DNA from: an uncultured Schlesneria sp.
GTDB taxonomy: Bacteria > Planctomycetota > Planctomycetia > Planctomycetales > Planctomycetaceae
Assembly: GCA_903834925.1 (NCBI GenBank)
Contig: CAILLA010000192.1
Coordinates: forward strand, 1 to 38,542
DNA length: 38,542 bases
Direction: 5' to 3'
Shown here piece by piece: positions 14,774 to 23,702 of the stretch. Each line of letters begins with the position of its first letter. Within the stretch, counting starts at the first letter, position 1. The position numbers were made by a program, and so were the translations under genes. The notes below the pieces were generated by a model. That model made no database searches, had not been told where the DNA came from, and saw only the letters and a list, made by a program, of their open reading frames with translations.

Positions 14774-16456
14774 TTACGGCATAATGCTCTGAATCGGTAC
14801 CCATAGCCAACCCGGCAGGAAAAACAATCCAAGAGTTCCCACCAGACATAGACCTGCTGCAATGAGCGATGGCGTATCGCTGACTGTGTCCTGCTGACTC
14901 CGGTTGATGGGTTCTCGCAAGAACATCACTCCGATAATCTTCAGATAGTACCAGGCACCTAACGCGGCATTAATCGCCAGGATCACGGCCAGCCATTTGC
15001 TCGAATCTTCCCCTCGTCCCCACGCCTCAAATATCGCGTTCAACTTGGAAAACAAACCCGCTGTTGGGGGCAATTCTGAGAGGCAGTGGAGGAAGCTTGA
15101 CCCGTCCCCTTGTGCCCAAGCCGCAAAAAACAGGTTCAGCTTGCCAAGAAATCCAGCGGTTGGTGGCAATCCTGCGAGGCTGAAGAGAAAGATCGCCAGC
15201 AACAGAGCGAGTGCCGGACGCGTTCGCGAAAGGCCAGACAAGTCATCAAACGTTTCAATCCGTTTATCGCTACGGGCTGCGGCAATCAAGACCGCGAAAG
15301 CCCCTAATGTCATCGCCCCGTATACGGCCAGGTAAAACAACATCGCTCCAATTCCACTGACGGAATGCACAACGGGATTCGAGCCAGCTTTTTGGATTTC
15401 ATGTTCCATGCCGACAATCAAGCCGACCATCATGTAGCCCGCATGCGACACGCTCGAATACGCCAACAAGCGGCGAATATCGGTCTGCATCAGTGCCATC
15501 AGGTTACCGACGAACATCGTTGCCACGGCCAGCCACCACAGAAGTGGAGTTGCGGCAGGTGTCATCGTCCACGCACTGATTGCTTGTTCGGCACCCGTTG
15601 CCGGGACGATCAGACGCAACAGGGCGACGAATCCAGCAATCTTGGGGACAAACGAGAGCATGGCGGCGGCAGAGGTCGGAGCACCTTGAAAGACGTCGGG
15701 AGCATAAAAGTGGAATGGTACGGCCGTCAGGCGGAAGCCAAGTCCGGCAATCAGCATGACTGTTGCAACGGCTACAAGGGGATTTGCATCGGCCAAAAAC
15801 GGCTTTACAGCGGCGAGATCCGGATTTGCTGGGTGTATGTGTGCCGCCGAAAACGCCGCGTGAATCCCTGACAGATTTGTCGTCCCTGTGGCACCATAAA
15901 GGTAGCTCATTCCAAACAGCACGATAGCGGATGAAAAGATGCTGAGCAGAAAATACTTCAGCGTCGCTTCTTGAGCCGGTGCGTCACGTCGTGGAAGCAG
16001 CAGGAACAGGTACGTCGGCATGCTGACCAATTCGAGAGCCACAAATAGTCCAACCAGGTCGTTGGAAGCAGCGATCAGGTTGACACCCGCCAGGATTGCC
16101 AGCAGGCAAGCATAACTCTCACCAGAACGGGCGTCATCCGCCTGATTCCAGTGTAAAAGTACAAGGATTGCGCCAAACGTCAGCGTGAGTCCGCGGATGT
16201 ACCACGTCAATTCGTCCAGTACGAAAGGACCGAGCGTACGCGTAACGGGGGGACTTTGCCACCAGACGCAGCCAGCAATGAGCAGCGCCAGAAGGGACAA
16301 CGAACCCCAGCGATGCCGCAGACCGGCGGGTGCTTCACCACGTTCGTTGACCAGAAACGGCGCGGCAAAAAATATGAGACAGACCGCTGCCAACAGAACG
16401 GCCTCAGGTGCGATCAATGAGAAAGCATTATTCAATTGTTGAATGGCTGCGTTCAC
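14774..16456 (-). CDS. nuoN: NADH-quinone oxidoreductase subunit N
   Basis: A 560-residue proton-pumping antiporter-like subunit of complex I. Family phrases are LFVALELVSMPTYLFLLL (with the conserved channel Glu), PFHFYAPDVFQGAPTSAAA and SFVPKIAGF (channel Lys). The position of the essential Lys before PFH is Arg here (GLGFRLTAVPFHF). It is about 75 residues longer than the E. coli protein. Part of the excess is a 32-residue internal tandem duplication starting at LPPTAGFLGKLNLFFAAW and repeated as LPPTAGLFSKLNAIFEAW, near the loop before a C-terminal helix. The GTG start overlaps the nuoM stop by four bases (GTGA), indicating translational coupling. It is the last gene of the nuo operon. 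Confidence 0.97.
   Translation of the reverse strand: MNAAIQQLNNAFSLIAPEAVLLAAVCLIFFAAPFLVNERGEAPAGLRHRWGSLSLLALLIAGCVWWQSPPVTRTLGPFVLDELTWYIRGLTLTFGAILVLLHWNQADDARSGESYACLLAILAGVNLIAASNDLVGLFVALELVSMPTYLFLLLPRRDAPAQEATLKYFLLSIFSSAIVLFGMSYLYGATGTTNLSGIHAAFSAAHIHPANPDLAAVKPFLADANPLVAVATVMLIAGLGFRLTAVPFHFYAPDVFQGAPTSAAAMLSFVPKIAGFVALLRLIVPATGAEQAISAWTMTPAATPLLWWLAVATMFVGNLMALMQTDIRRLLAYSSVSHAGYMMVGLIVGMEHEIQKAGSNPVVHSVSGIGAMLFYLAVYGAMTLGAFAVLIAAARSDKRIETFDDLSGLSRTRPALALLLAIFLFSLAGLPPTAGFLGKLNLFFAAWAQGDGSSFLHCLSELPPTAGLFSKLNAIFEAWGRGEDSSKWLAVILAINAALGAWYYLKIIGVMFLREPINRSQQDTVSDTPSLIAAGLCLVGTLGLFFLPGWLWVPIQSIMP
14978..15169 (-). repeat. Internal 96-bp tandem duplication within nuoN
   Basis: Two adjacent 96-base units (15169-15074 and 15073-14978) each begin with the codons for LPPTAG. 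The first 25 or so codons of the two units are clearly related, and the last few are not. The reading frame is kept. Third positions have diverged, so the duplication is not recent. Confidence 0.8.
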
Positions 16457-18141
16457 GGGCGAACCTCCGAACCGAGAGCCACGCTCGGCAAATTCTTCTG
16501 GGATGCGTGATTATTCAAGGATGCATGTAAATGAGTATTTGGGTTCGTGACATGTACGTCACCATACAGCTTGGCGACCGCTTCGACATCAGGCCGGATT
16601 AAATCCAGCAGAGGTTGTGGAAACAGCCCTAGAACGAGGCACAACACCAGCAACGGAGCCAGCGCCGCCACTTCACGAGCATTTAGATCCGCCACTGGTT
16701 CGTGACCAGGACCATGATGTTCGGCCGGCACATGCACGGGACCGAAAAAGGCATGCTGAACGACACCTAGCAGATACCAGGCGCCCAGCACGACGCCGAT
16801 GGCACCAAGTGCCGAGAAGATAACCCCTTGCCCATCACCCGCTCGGAACATTCCGGCCAGACAAAGGAATTCACCGACGAAACCGTTCAGGCCGGGAAGA
16901 CCGATACTGGCGAAGGAGGTGAAGACCATGGCAACCCCCAACAGAGGCAACCTTGTAGCGAGGCCACCCAATTCATTGAGCTGGCGAGTGTGATACCGTT
17001 CGTAGAACATCCCGACGATGCAGAACAAGGCTCCTGTCGAAAGACCGTGATTGATCATCTGCAGAACTCCGCCGCTGATCCCTTCAACATTCAGAGCGAA
17101 CAGGCCCAGCATGCAGAAACCAAGGTGAGCCACCGAGCTGTAGGCAACCAGTTTTTTGATGTCGTTTTGGGACAATGCACAAAACGAGCCGTAAATAATT
17201 CCGATGGAAGCCATGGCACCAATCAAAGGCAATCCCGTATGTAGACAAGCATAGGGGAGCATTGGCAGCAGCATTCGCAGGAAACCATAAGTCCCCAGCT
17301 TCAGTAGCACACCTGCCAGCAAAACTGAACCGGCAGTGGGGGCTTCGACGTGAGCCAGAGGCAACCACGTGTGGAACGGAAACAAGGGAACTTTGACCAT
17401 GAACCCGGCGGCGATCATCAGGAACAAAGTGAATTGGATCGATGTGTCCAACGGATTGAGCGTCAGTGCGTTGGACAGGTCGGGGATCGAGAACGGAGTT
17501 GTCAGGGTTGGATTGGCCTTAACCGTCGTCACGACAAGTGAGACAAGCCCGAGAAGCGTGATCAGACTGCCGCCGAGCGTATACACAAAAAACTTGCCAG
17601 CGGCGTATCGTCGAAGTGGTCCACCCCAGATCCCGACGAGGAAAAATAGCGGAATCAAAGTGAACTCGAAAAAGACATAAAACAGAATGATGTCAAAGGC
17701 ACAGAAGACGCCAATCAGACCTGTTTCGAGAATCAGTACGCACGCGTAAAACTGGGCGGCGCGATCTTTGATCGCGGTCCACGACACGAGAACTGACGAA
17801 ATGGTCAGAATGGTTGTCAAAACAACCAGTGAAAGACTGATGCCGTCCAGTCCCAGAAAGAATTCGAGCTTCACACCGGGACTTTGAGCCCCTGCCTGTG
17901 ACAGATCTAGCCAAGTATGGCGGTGCACCAATTGCGGATGAACGGCTCCACGTTGGTCTCCGGCAACTTCCGGCAAGGCCAGGAATTGAGCCGCAACACC
18001 CCAGGAAACAAGAAAGGTGGCCACAGTAGCAAGCAGCGCCACCCAGCGGGCACGTACAGCCGTTGCCTGCGGGTCCAGCAGCAATAACGCCACCGCCGCA
18101 ATCGCGGGCAAAAAAATCATTAAGACTAACAAACTGGGCAT
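16453..18141 (-). CDS. nuoM: NADH-quinone oxidoreductase subunit M
   Basis: A 562-residue antiporter-like membrane subunit with about 14 helices. Diagnostic segments are FFEFTLIPLFFLVGIWGG (channel Glu), MVKVPLFPFHTWLPLAHVEAPTAGSVLLAGVLLKLGTYG (channel Lys residues) and SYSSVAH-like KKLVAYSSVAHLGFCMLG. One of the three proton channels of complex I lies here. The C-terminus has a long Asn/His-rich tail. It follows nuoL by 89 bases and overlaps nuoN by four. Confidence 0.97.
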   Translation of the reverse strand: MPSLLVLMIFLPAIAAVALLLLDPQATAVRARWVALLATVATFLVSWGVAAQFLALPEVAGDQRGAVHPQLVHRHTWLDLSQAGAQSPGVKLEFFLGLDGISLSLVVLTTILTISSVLVSWTAIKDRAAQFYACVLILETGLIGVFCAFDIILFYVFFEFTLIPLFFLVGIWGGPLRRYAAGKFFVYTLGGSLITLLGLVSLVVTTVKANPTLTTPFSIPDLSNALTLNPLDTSIQFTLFLMIAAGFMVKVPLFPFHTWLPLAHVEAPTAGSVLLAGVLLKLGTYGFLRMLLPMLPYACLHTGLPLIGAMASIGIIYGSFCALSQNDIKKLVAYSSVAHLGFCMLGLFALNVEGISGGVLQMINHGLSTGALFCIVGMFYERYHTRQLNELGGLATRLPLLGVAMVFTSFASIGLPGLNGFVGEFLCLAGMFRAGDGQGVIFSALGAIGVVLGAWYLLGVVQHAFFGPVHVPAEHHGPGHEPVADLNAREVAALAPLLVLCLVLGLFPQPLLDLIRPDVEAVAKLYGDVHVTNPNTHLHASLNNHASQKNLPSVALGSEVRP

Positions 18142-18230
18142 CGAAGTTTCTTCCTCACGTCGTTCCCGCCAACGTTTTGTGGACTGTCGAAGACCGGCTT
18201 AAACACCGTCCCCGATGAAAACTCTAAAAA

Positions 18231-20213
18231 TCAATGGGTTCCTGCCAACGCTCGCAGTACTGTGATCAGACAAACAACCAGGCCAAGCGTCATCACTGCA
18301 GCGTAGTTTTGTACCATCCCGTTCTGGACGGGACGAATCATGCTCCCGAACAATGCTGGAATAAATCCGACGCAATCGACCAGCGTGTCAATCACCCAAC
18401 GGTCGAAGAATTCACAGATCGACGCAAATCCTCTAAGAGGCGCGGCGATGAATTTGTAGCCGAACCAGTCGATGTACAGACCGTTTTGAGAAGCTTGATA
18501 AGCCAGCGACAGACGGCGTTGAAGATTTTGAACAATCCCCGGCGAAACAACATACAGCAGATAAGCGGCACCGATTCCCGCGATGGCCAGGATGGAACTG
18601 ATTCCCATCATCAGCCAATCCATTGGGAAGTCGTATCCTTCCGGCAAGCCTGGCGTGTGATGCAGGTAGTGACCATACAAGTGTGTCGGTCCGGTCAACA
18701 GACCAATTCCAAGTGCAGCGACGGCGAGAATTGCCAGCGGCCCGGCCATCGCAGGCGGAGCGTCGTGCGGATGATGTCCCGCTTCTTCCGGGAACTTCTC
18801 TTCGCCCCAGAATGTCATAAAGTAAGCTCGGAACGTGTAGAAGGCGGTCATGAGCGACGTGAGGAGCGCGATACCGAGAATGGTTGCATAGAAACCAGCG
18901 TGCTCACCCCCACGAGATGCAGCGGCAAGGACCGCTAGAATCTCGTCTTTACTCCAGAAGCCGGACAACAGTGGAACCCCGGCGAGTGCTAAAGCTCCTG
19001 CAAGAAATGTGTAGTGCGTGATGGGGAGCGCTTTGCGGAGTCCGCTGAATCGCCGCATGTCGATCACGTCACCCATTGCGTGCATGACGGAACCTGCAGA
19101 AAGAAACAGAACGGCCTTGAAGAAGGCATGGGTAAACATGTGGAACATCGCGAACGTGACGGCGTGAAGTGCAAGTCCTTCACCCGCACCGGCGGCCCCC
19201 AAGGACATGAACATGTAACCCAATTGGCTGACCGTCGAATAAGCCAGGACGCGTTTCAAATCGTATTGCGTGAGTGCGGTAATTGCGGCAATCAGGGCTG
19301 TGGCAGCTCCAATACCGGCGACAGTCATTTGCACGTACGGTGCATGCACGAAAAACGGCGTGCAGCGAGCGACCAGATACACACCGGCGGTCACCATCGT
19401 TGCGGCGTGAATTAATGCTGACACAGGGGTTGGGCCTTCCATGGCGTCAGGCAACCAGACCTGTAAGGGGAACTGGGCCGACTTACCGACAGCACCAATG
19501 AACAACAAGATGCAGATCCAGTGGAAGATTTCTGGCTGAGCCGCCAGGATTCCGTTGATCATCTTGGGAGATTCAAACAGCGTGGAAAATTCGAGAGTAC
19601 CGAACGTTTGCCAGATCAGAAAAATCCCCAGGATCAAGCCGAAGTCACCAATCCGGTTGACGACGAAAGCCTTTTTGGCAGCGGCAGCGGCACTTGGCTT
19701 ATGAAACCAGAAACCGATCAAGAGATAACTGCAAAGCCCGACAGCTTCCCAGAAGACGAACAGCAGCAGGAAATTACTAGCCAGAACCAGCATGCACATC
19801 GAGAATACGAACAGCGACATCGCAGCAAAAAAGCGGGGATAACCAGGATCGCCCTTCATGTAACTGCTGGCGAAAATCGCCACGAGCAGACTGACCGACG
19901 TCACCATTGTCAGCATGAGAGCCGACATAGCGTCGGCGCGCAGGGTGACTGGGACATTGATCGTTCCGACATTGATCCATTGATAGATCGGCGCGATGAC
20001 GGCGTGGTGACTGTCTTCAAGCGCGTGAGGAAGGGCGATGGCCAACAGGTAAAGTGACGCAGCAAACGACACAGCCAGACCCAACACCAATGGGCGATGG
20101 GCATACTTTCGACCGATGACCTGTCCGACCAGCACGATCCACAGGCACGCCAGTAGCGGCGCGGCAGGGATCAACCAGATTACGTTCTCATTAAGCCAGT
20201 TTGTCACGGTCAA
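18231..20213 (-). CDS. nuoL: NADH-quinone oxidoreductase subunit L
   Basis: A 660-residue subunit, the distal proton-pumping subunit of complex I. It has FVFWEAVGLCSYLLIGFW (channel Glu), NRIGDFGLILGI, GKSAQFPLQVWLPDAMEGPTPVSALIHAATMV (channel Lys) and YSTVSQLGYMF. The C-terminal part includes the region that forms the long lateral helix in known structures. It lies 143 bases after nuoK and 89 before nuoM. No missing channel residue was noticed. Confidence 0.97.
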   Translation of the reverse strand: MTVTNWLNENVIWLIPAAPLLACLWIVLVGQVIGRKYAHRPLVLGLAVSFAASLYLLAIALPHALEDSHHAVIAPIYQWINVGTINVPVTLRADAMSALMLTMVTSVSLLVAIFASSYMKGDPGYPRFFAAMSLFVFSMCMLVLASNFLLLFVFWEAVGLCSYLLIGFWFHKPSAAAAAKKAFVVNRIGDFGLILGIFLIWQTFGTLEFSTLFESPKMINGILAAQPEIFHWICILLFIGAVGKSAQFPLQVWLPDAMEGPTPVSALIHAATMVTAGVYLVARCTPFFVHAPYVQMTVAGIGAATALIAAITALTQYDLKRVLAYSTVSQLGYMFMSLGAAGAGEGLALHAVTFAMFHMFTHAFFKAVLFLSAGSVMHAMGDVIDMRRFSGLRKALPITHYTFLAGALALAGVPLLSGFWSKDEILAVLAAASRGGEHAGFYATILGIALLTSLMTAFYTFRAYFMTFWGEEKFPEEAGHHPHDAPPAMAGPLAILAVAALGIGLLTGPTHLYGHYLHHTPGLPEGYDFPMDWLMMGISSILAIAGIGAAYLLYVVSPGIVQNLQRRLSLAYQASQNGLYIDWFGYKFIAAPLRGFASICEFFDRWVIDTLVDCVGFIPALFGSMIRPVQNGMVQNYAAVMTLGLVVCLITVLRALAGTH

Positions 20214-20356
20214 CTCCGCGTATTCGTTCGCTTATATTTTTGATCAACTGAACTCGGCCATGTCGAAACATGACTTTTGTCAGGCGATGGTCAAACAGGA
20301 AATTCGGAACCCGGCACTGACCGGTTTACCCGATACCGTTATTGAAAAATTCTGTC

Positions 20357-20797
20357 TTACGTTTTCGTTTGTGGTCCAGGCTGTGTTTTGGGCATGCGAC
20401 CAGCAGGTGTTAAGTGCGGCAAATCAACATTCGGATCGGCAGTCACGGTGACTGGCGGCGCTTGCGAACCTGAAAAGACTGGCAGATCGTCCTCACCTAA
20501 CTTGCCCCAAAGGAAAACGTCCAGCGATTTTCGTCGTTGATACAACGACAGAATCAATGACAACGCCAGCCCCGCTTCACAGGCGGCAATCGTCAATACG
20601 AAAATCGTGAAGACTTGCCCCTGAGGGTTCCCGTGATAACGACTGAATGCCGTCAGGTTGATCGAGACCCCGTGCAGCATCAATTCCGCAGAGAGCATAA
20701 TCAGAATCAGGTTTCGTCTTGTGAGAAACCCGATCACCCCAAGGATGAACAGGGTGGCTCCAACGATCAACTGACTTTCCAAAACTGTGGCGGTCAT
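20357..20797 (-). CDS. nuoK: NADH-quinone oxidoreductase subunit K with C-terminal extension
   Basis: A three-helix membrane subunit. Residues 1-100 contain the family core, with LIVGATLFILGVIGFLTRRNLI, the buried Glu in MLSAELMLHGVSINL, and the second Glu in AACEAGLALSLILSLY. The protein is 146 residues long, while the usual length is about 100. The extra 45 residues are a Pro/Thr-rich hydrophilic tail of unknown role. Its ATG overlaps the nuoJ stop by four bases (ATGA). Confidence 0.97.
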   Translation of the reverse strand: MTATVLESQLIVGATLFILGVIGFLTRRNLILIMLSAELMLHGVSINLTAFSRYHGNPQGQVFTIFVLTIAACEAGLALSLILSLYQRRKSLDVFLWGKLGEDDLPVFSGSQAPPVTVTADPNVDLPHLTPAGRMPKTQPGPQTKT

Positions 20798-21558
20798 AAT
20801 GTTCCCTGAGACCTCCGAGGCGCAATCGCAATCGCCCCAATCGTAGCAATCAACAAAACTGTTCCCGCGATTTCCACGGAAAACAAATAATCACCGAACA
20901 ATGACCGACCCAGTACGCGTAACGAACCAATCTCGTGCGGGTTGTCGTGCGGTGCTTGACTCAGCGGATTTGGCTCAATTTCTTTCGGCAAAGCAATGAA
21001 CTGCCCCGGCTCAGCGTGCTCGCTTGTGCTCGTCCCATCAATATGGCCCCACTCTTGCAACGTGAACAGAAGAGCCCCGAGCAGAATGAATCCACCCACA
21101 GAAGCCATCAATGGCTGAATCGGCTGTTGATCGTAACTGGTTGCCGTTCCCGATTGTTGTGCAAGCATGATGACAAACAGGAACGTCACGATAATCGCCC
21201 CGGCGTAAACAATAATCGTTGATGCAGAGAGGAATGGTGCTGCGTTTAACAGGAACAGACCGCAAACCGCGAGTGTTACGAGCGCAAACCAAAGTGCCGC
21301 ATAGACGGGGTTTCGATCCGTGATCATGAGGCCAGCGCTGATCACGGCGGCGGCCGCGAAGACGAAGAACAAGACGCTACGTACGTAATCGCCCGCAGGG
21401 GGCAAGAGCATCGCCTGCATCATTAAAATCGCCGCTAAAGCAGCGAGTCCACCGAGAATTCGCGGTCGCTGCCTGGTCGATGGCATTAACCAGCAGACGG
21501 CAAAACACCCCAGCACCAGTGGGATTATCAGCAGTCCGTTTTCTTTGCTCCAGTCCAT
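20794..21558 (-). CDS. nuoJ: NADH-quinone oxidoreductase subunit J
   Basis: A 254-residue membrane subunit with five or six helices. The segments NPVYAALWFALVTLAVCGLFLL and YAGAIIVTFLFVIMLAQQ are typical of NuoJ, including the helix with a pi-bulge seen in known structures. An N-terminal hydrophobic region of about 60 residues and a long middle loop make it longer than the E. coli protein (184 residues). It is coupled to nuoK by a four-base overlap and lies 136 bases after nuoI. Confidence 0.95.
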   Translation of the reverse strand: MDWSKENGLLIIPLVLGCFAVCWLMPSTRQRPRILGGLAALAAILMMQAMLLPPAGDYVRSVLFFVFAAAAVISAGLMITDRNPVYAALWFALVTLAVCGLFLLNAAPFLSASTIIVYAGAIIVTFLFVIMLAQQSGTATSYDQQPIQPLMASVGGFILLGALLFTLQEWGHIDGTSTSEHAEPGQFIALPKEIEPNPLSQAPHDNPHEIGSLRVLGRSLFGDYLFSVEIAGTVLLIATIGAIAIAPRRSQGTL

Positions 21559-21694
21559 CGCGATCTATTCCAGCTAAAAATTTCAGGGATCGATAAGATC
21601 CAGGCCAGGTCTTGCGGTTGAAGGATTGGAAAGCTAACGCCAACCGGTTTCCCTCGATTACCGAAAATCTTTCTTGTCTTTACGTTGCCTTCAA

Positions 21695-22342
21695 TTATTC
21701 AATCACACCTGCCGAGTTGGCCTTCGCTGACCGGTCATCCGCTCGAACGGTCGTTGCAGGTCCAAGTGTATGCAAATCTGTGAAGTCACTGGCGTGACCG
21801 AGTTTCCCTTTATGAGTTCGAATCGGATTGCCGACTGTATCCTTCGTCTGATCGAAAACACTCAGTAGTTTTTCCTTGTCGAACATCATTTCTTGTCGCG
21901 TCATTCCTGTCAGATCGAAGATATTCGTTAATTCAATCGAATCGACGGGGCATGCTTCTTCACACATGCCGCAGTAGATGCATTTCAGTTCGTCAATCAC
22001 AAATGATTTTGGAAACTTGTCTCGATCGGCCCAGTGCGGGTCGTCCTTGGGTGCATCCTGAGCGACAATATCAATGCAACGAGCCGGGCAGGCTGTTGCA
22101 CACATCATACAAGCGACACACTTTACACGACCTTTATCGTCTCGATTGAGTCGGTGAACACCCCGGTAATGCGACGGAAGGTTCGGTTTTTGTTCGGGAT
22201 AAAACTCCGTGACCGGATGGAAATCGGCGACGTGCTGCCCCGTCGTCCGCAAGCCATCAAACACGGCGGGAAGATAGGTCGATTCCCAGAAATTCATCGC
22301 AGGTTCTTCGACCCATTCGATGTCTTTCGGATTAATTGGCAT
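21695..22342 (-). CDS. nuoI: NADH-quinone oxidoreductase subunit I
   Basis: A 215-residue ferredoxin-like subunit that carries clusters N6a and N6b at the junction with the membrane arm. Two complete 4Fe-4S motifs are visible: Cys75, 78, 81, 85 and Cys121, 124, 127, 131. HYRGVHRLNRD before them is typical. The last 50 residues form a hydrophilic extension after the usual end of the fold. It starts 95 bases after nuoH. Confidence 0.97.
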   Translation of the reverse strand: MPINPKDIEWVEEPAMNFWESTYLPAVFDGLRTTGQHVADFHPVTEFYPEQKPNLPSHYRGVHRLNRDDKGRVKCVACMMCATACPARCIDIVAQDAPKDDPHWADRDKFPKSFVIDELKCIYCGMCEEACPVDSIELTNIFDLTGMTRQEMMFDKEKLLSVFDQTKDTVGNPIRTHKGKLGHASDFTDLHTLGPATTVRADDRSAKANSAGVIE

Positions 22343-22437
22343 GATTGGTCCTCGTTCTCTTCATTTCCGTGATGGTCCGGAATTGTCTTCGTTTCCCTAA
22401 ATCCCAATCGGTTATTGGGACTCGGTGATTTGATTGT

Positions 22438-23652
22438 TCAATGAGCATGAGCGTGATGCCCATGTGCCTCTGCAACTGGTTCCAACGTTTTACGTGCAAA
22501 CGGCCTGGATGACTGGGTTCCGATCAGTCCGGCCCCAAGGAATAAACCAGCCGACATCGGGAGCAACCACCATTCGTTCAAATGAAACTGTTTCACGATC
22601 ATGACACAGACAACATTCAGCGTTGCAAGTGGGATCAATACCTTCCAGGCGAGACCCATCAATTGATCGAACCGGAATCGCGGGATTGTCCAACGAAGCA
22701 TCTGAATCACGATAATGAACGCGAATGATTTCGTCAGGAGGACCAGAACCTTGACGAGCGTCGAACCGAGATACTGACTATCGGGTTCGGCGATCCAGGG
22801 GAGATGCCAGCCACCGAAAAACAGGATGCTGGTCAAGAAACTGATCGTAATCACGTGGGTATATTCACCCAGGAAGAACAAGCCCCATTTCATTGCGCTA
22901 TATTCAGTATGCCATCCGCCAACCAGTTCTTGTTCGCATTCGGACAAGTCGAAGGGCAACCGCTGTGCCTCGGCCATCGCGGCAGCGAAGAAGATGACGC
23001 AGGCAAGTGGCTGAAACCAGATATTCCAACCGAGAATTCCGGCGTCCACCTGATGCAACAGAATCTTTTCGATACTCATGGAACCCGTCAGCAAAGCCAG
23101 ACCGACAACGGACATTCCGAGCGGGATTTCATAGCTGACAACTTGAGCACTCGCCCGCATGGCTCCCAGTGCGCTGTATTTATTGTTCGAAGCCCATCCA
23201 CCGAGGATAATTCCATAAACCGCAAGACTGGTCACAGCGAAGATAAATACCAGACCAAGATCGACACCTGGTGCAATGATGTAAGGAAACTGACCGTCCG
23301 TTGCACTTAGGTTACGGGGGACAGGCCCGAATGGAACCACGGCAAAGGCCAGCATTGTCGTGAAAACCGAAATACCGGGCGCAAGCACGTAGAGAAACTT
23401 ATTGACGTGACCCGGAATCACGTCTTCTTTCAAAAGCAGTTTGAGCATGTCGGCAACGGGTTGCAGCAAGCCCCACGGTCCCACGCGGTTTGGACCGATT
23501 CGGTCCTGCATCCAGGCGGAAAGTTTGCGTTCCAGCAGAATCAGGTACGAACAAACACCCAGATTCACCTGAAGCACGATGCCAATCGTGATCATCGGCA
23601 TAATGAACGGGCGAGCCCATTCGGGAAACCAATTGATGAGTTGTTCAAACAT
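22438..23652 (-). CDS. nuoH: NADH-quinone oxidoreductase subunit H
   Basis: A 404-residue membrane subunit that forms part of the quinone-binding chamber. It has the conserved segments ERKLSAWMQDRIGPNRVGPWG, LPFDLSECEQELVGGWHTEYS and MKWGLFFLGEY. It is longer than the E. coli protein (325 residues), mostly in loops and in a C-terminal tail that ends in a His-rich stretch (HGHHAHAH). It lies 50 bases after nuoG and 95 before nuoI. Confidence 0.97.
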   Translation of the reverse strand: MFEQLINWFPEWARPFIMPMITIGIVLQVNLGVCSYLILLERKLSAWMQDRIGPNRVGPWGLLQPVADMLKLLLKEDVIPGHVNKFLYVLAPGISVFTTMLAFAVVPFGPVPRNLSATDGQFPYIIAPGVDLGLVFIFAVTSLAVYGIILGGWASNNKYSALGAMRASAQVVSYEIPLGMSVVGLALLTGSMSIEKILLHQVDAGILGWNIWFQPLACVIFFAAAMAEAQRLPFDLSECEQELVGGWHTEYSAMKWGLFFLGEYTHVITISFLTSILFFGGWHLPWIAEPDSQYLGSTLVKVLVLLTKSFAFIIVIQMLRWTIPRFRFDQLMGLAWKVLIPLATLNVVCVMIVKQFHLNEWWLLPMSAGLFLGAGLIGTQSSRPFARKTLEPVAEAHGHHAHAH

Positions 23653-23702
23653 TTCGCGAACCGATTCAACTTAAAAATGTCCCGATGGACAATGTTATTC
23701 AA

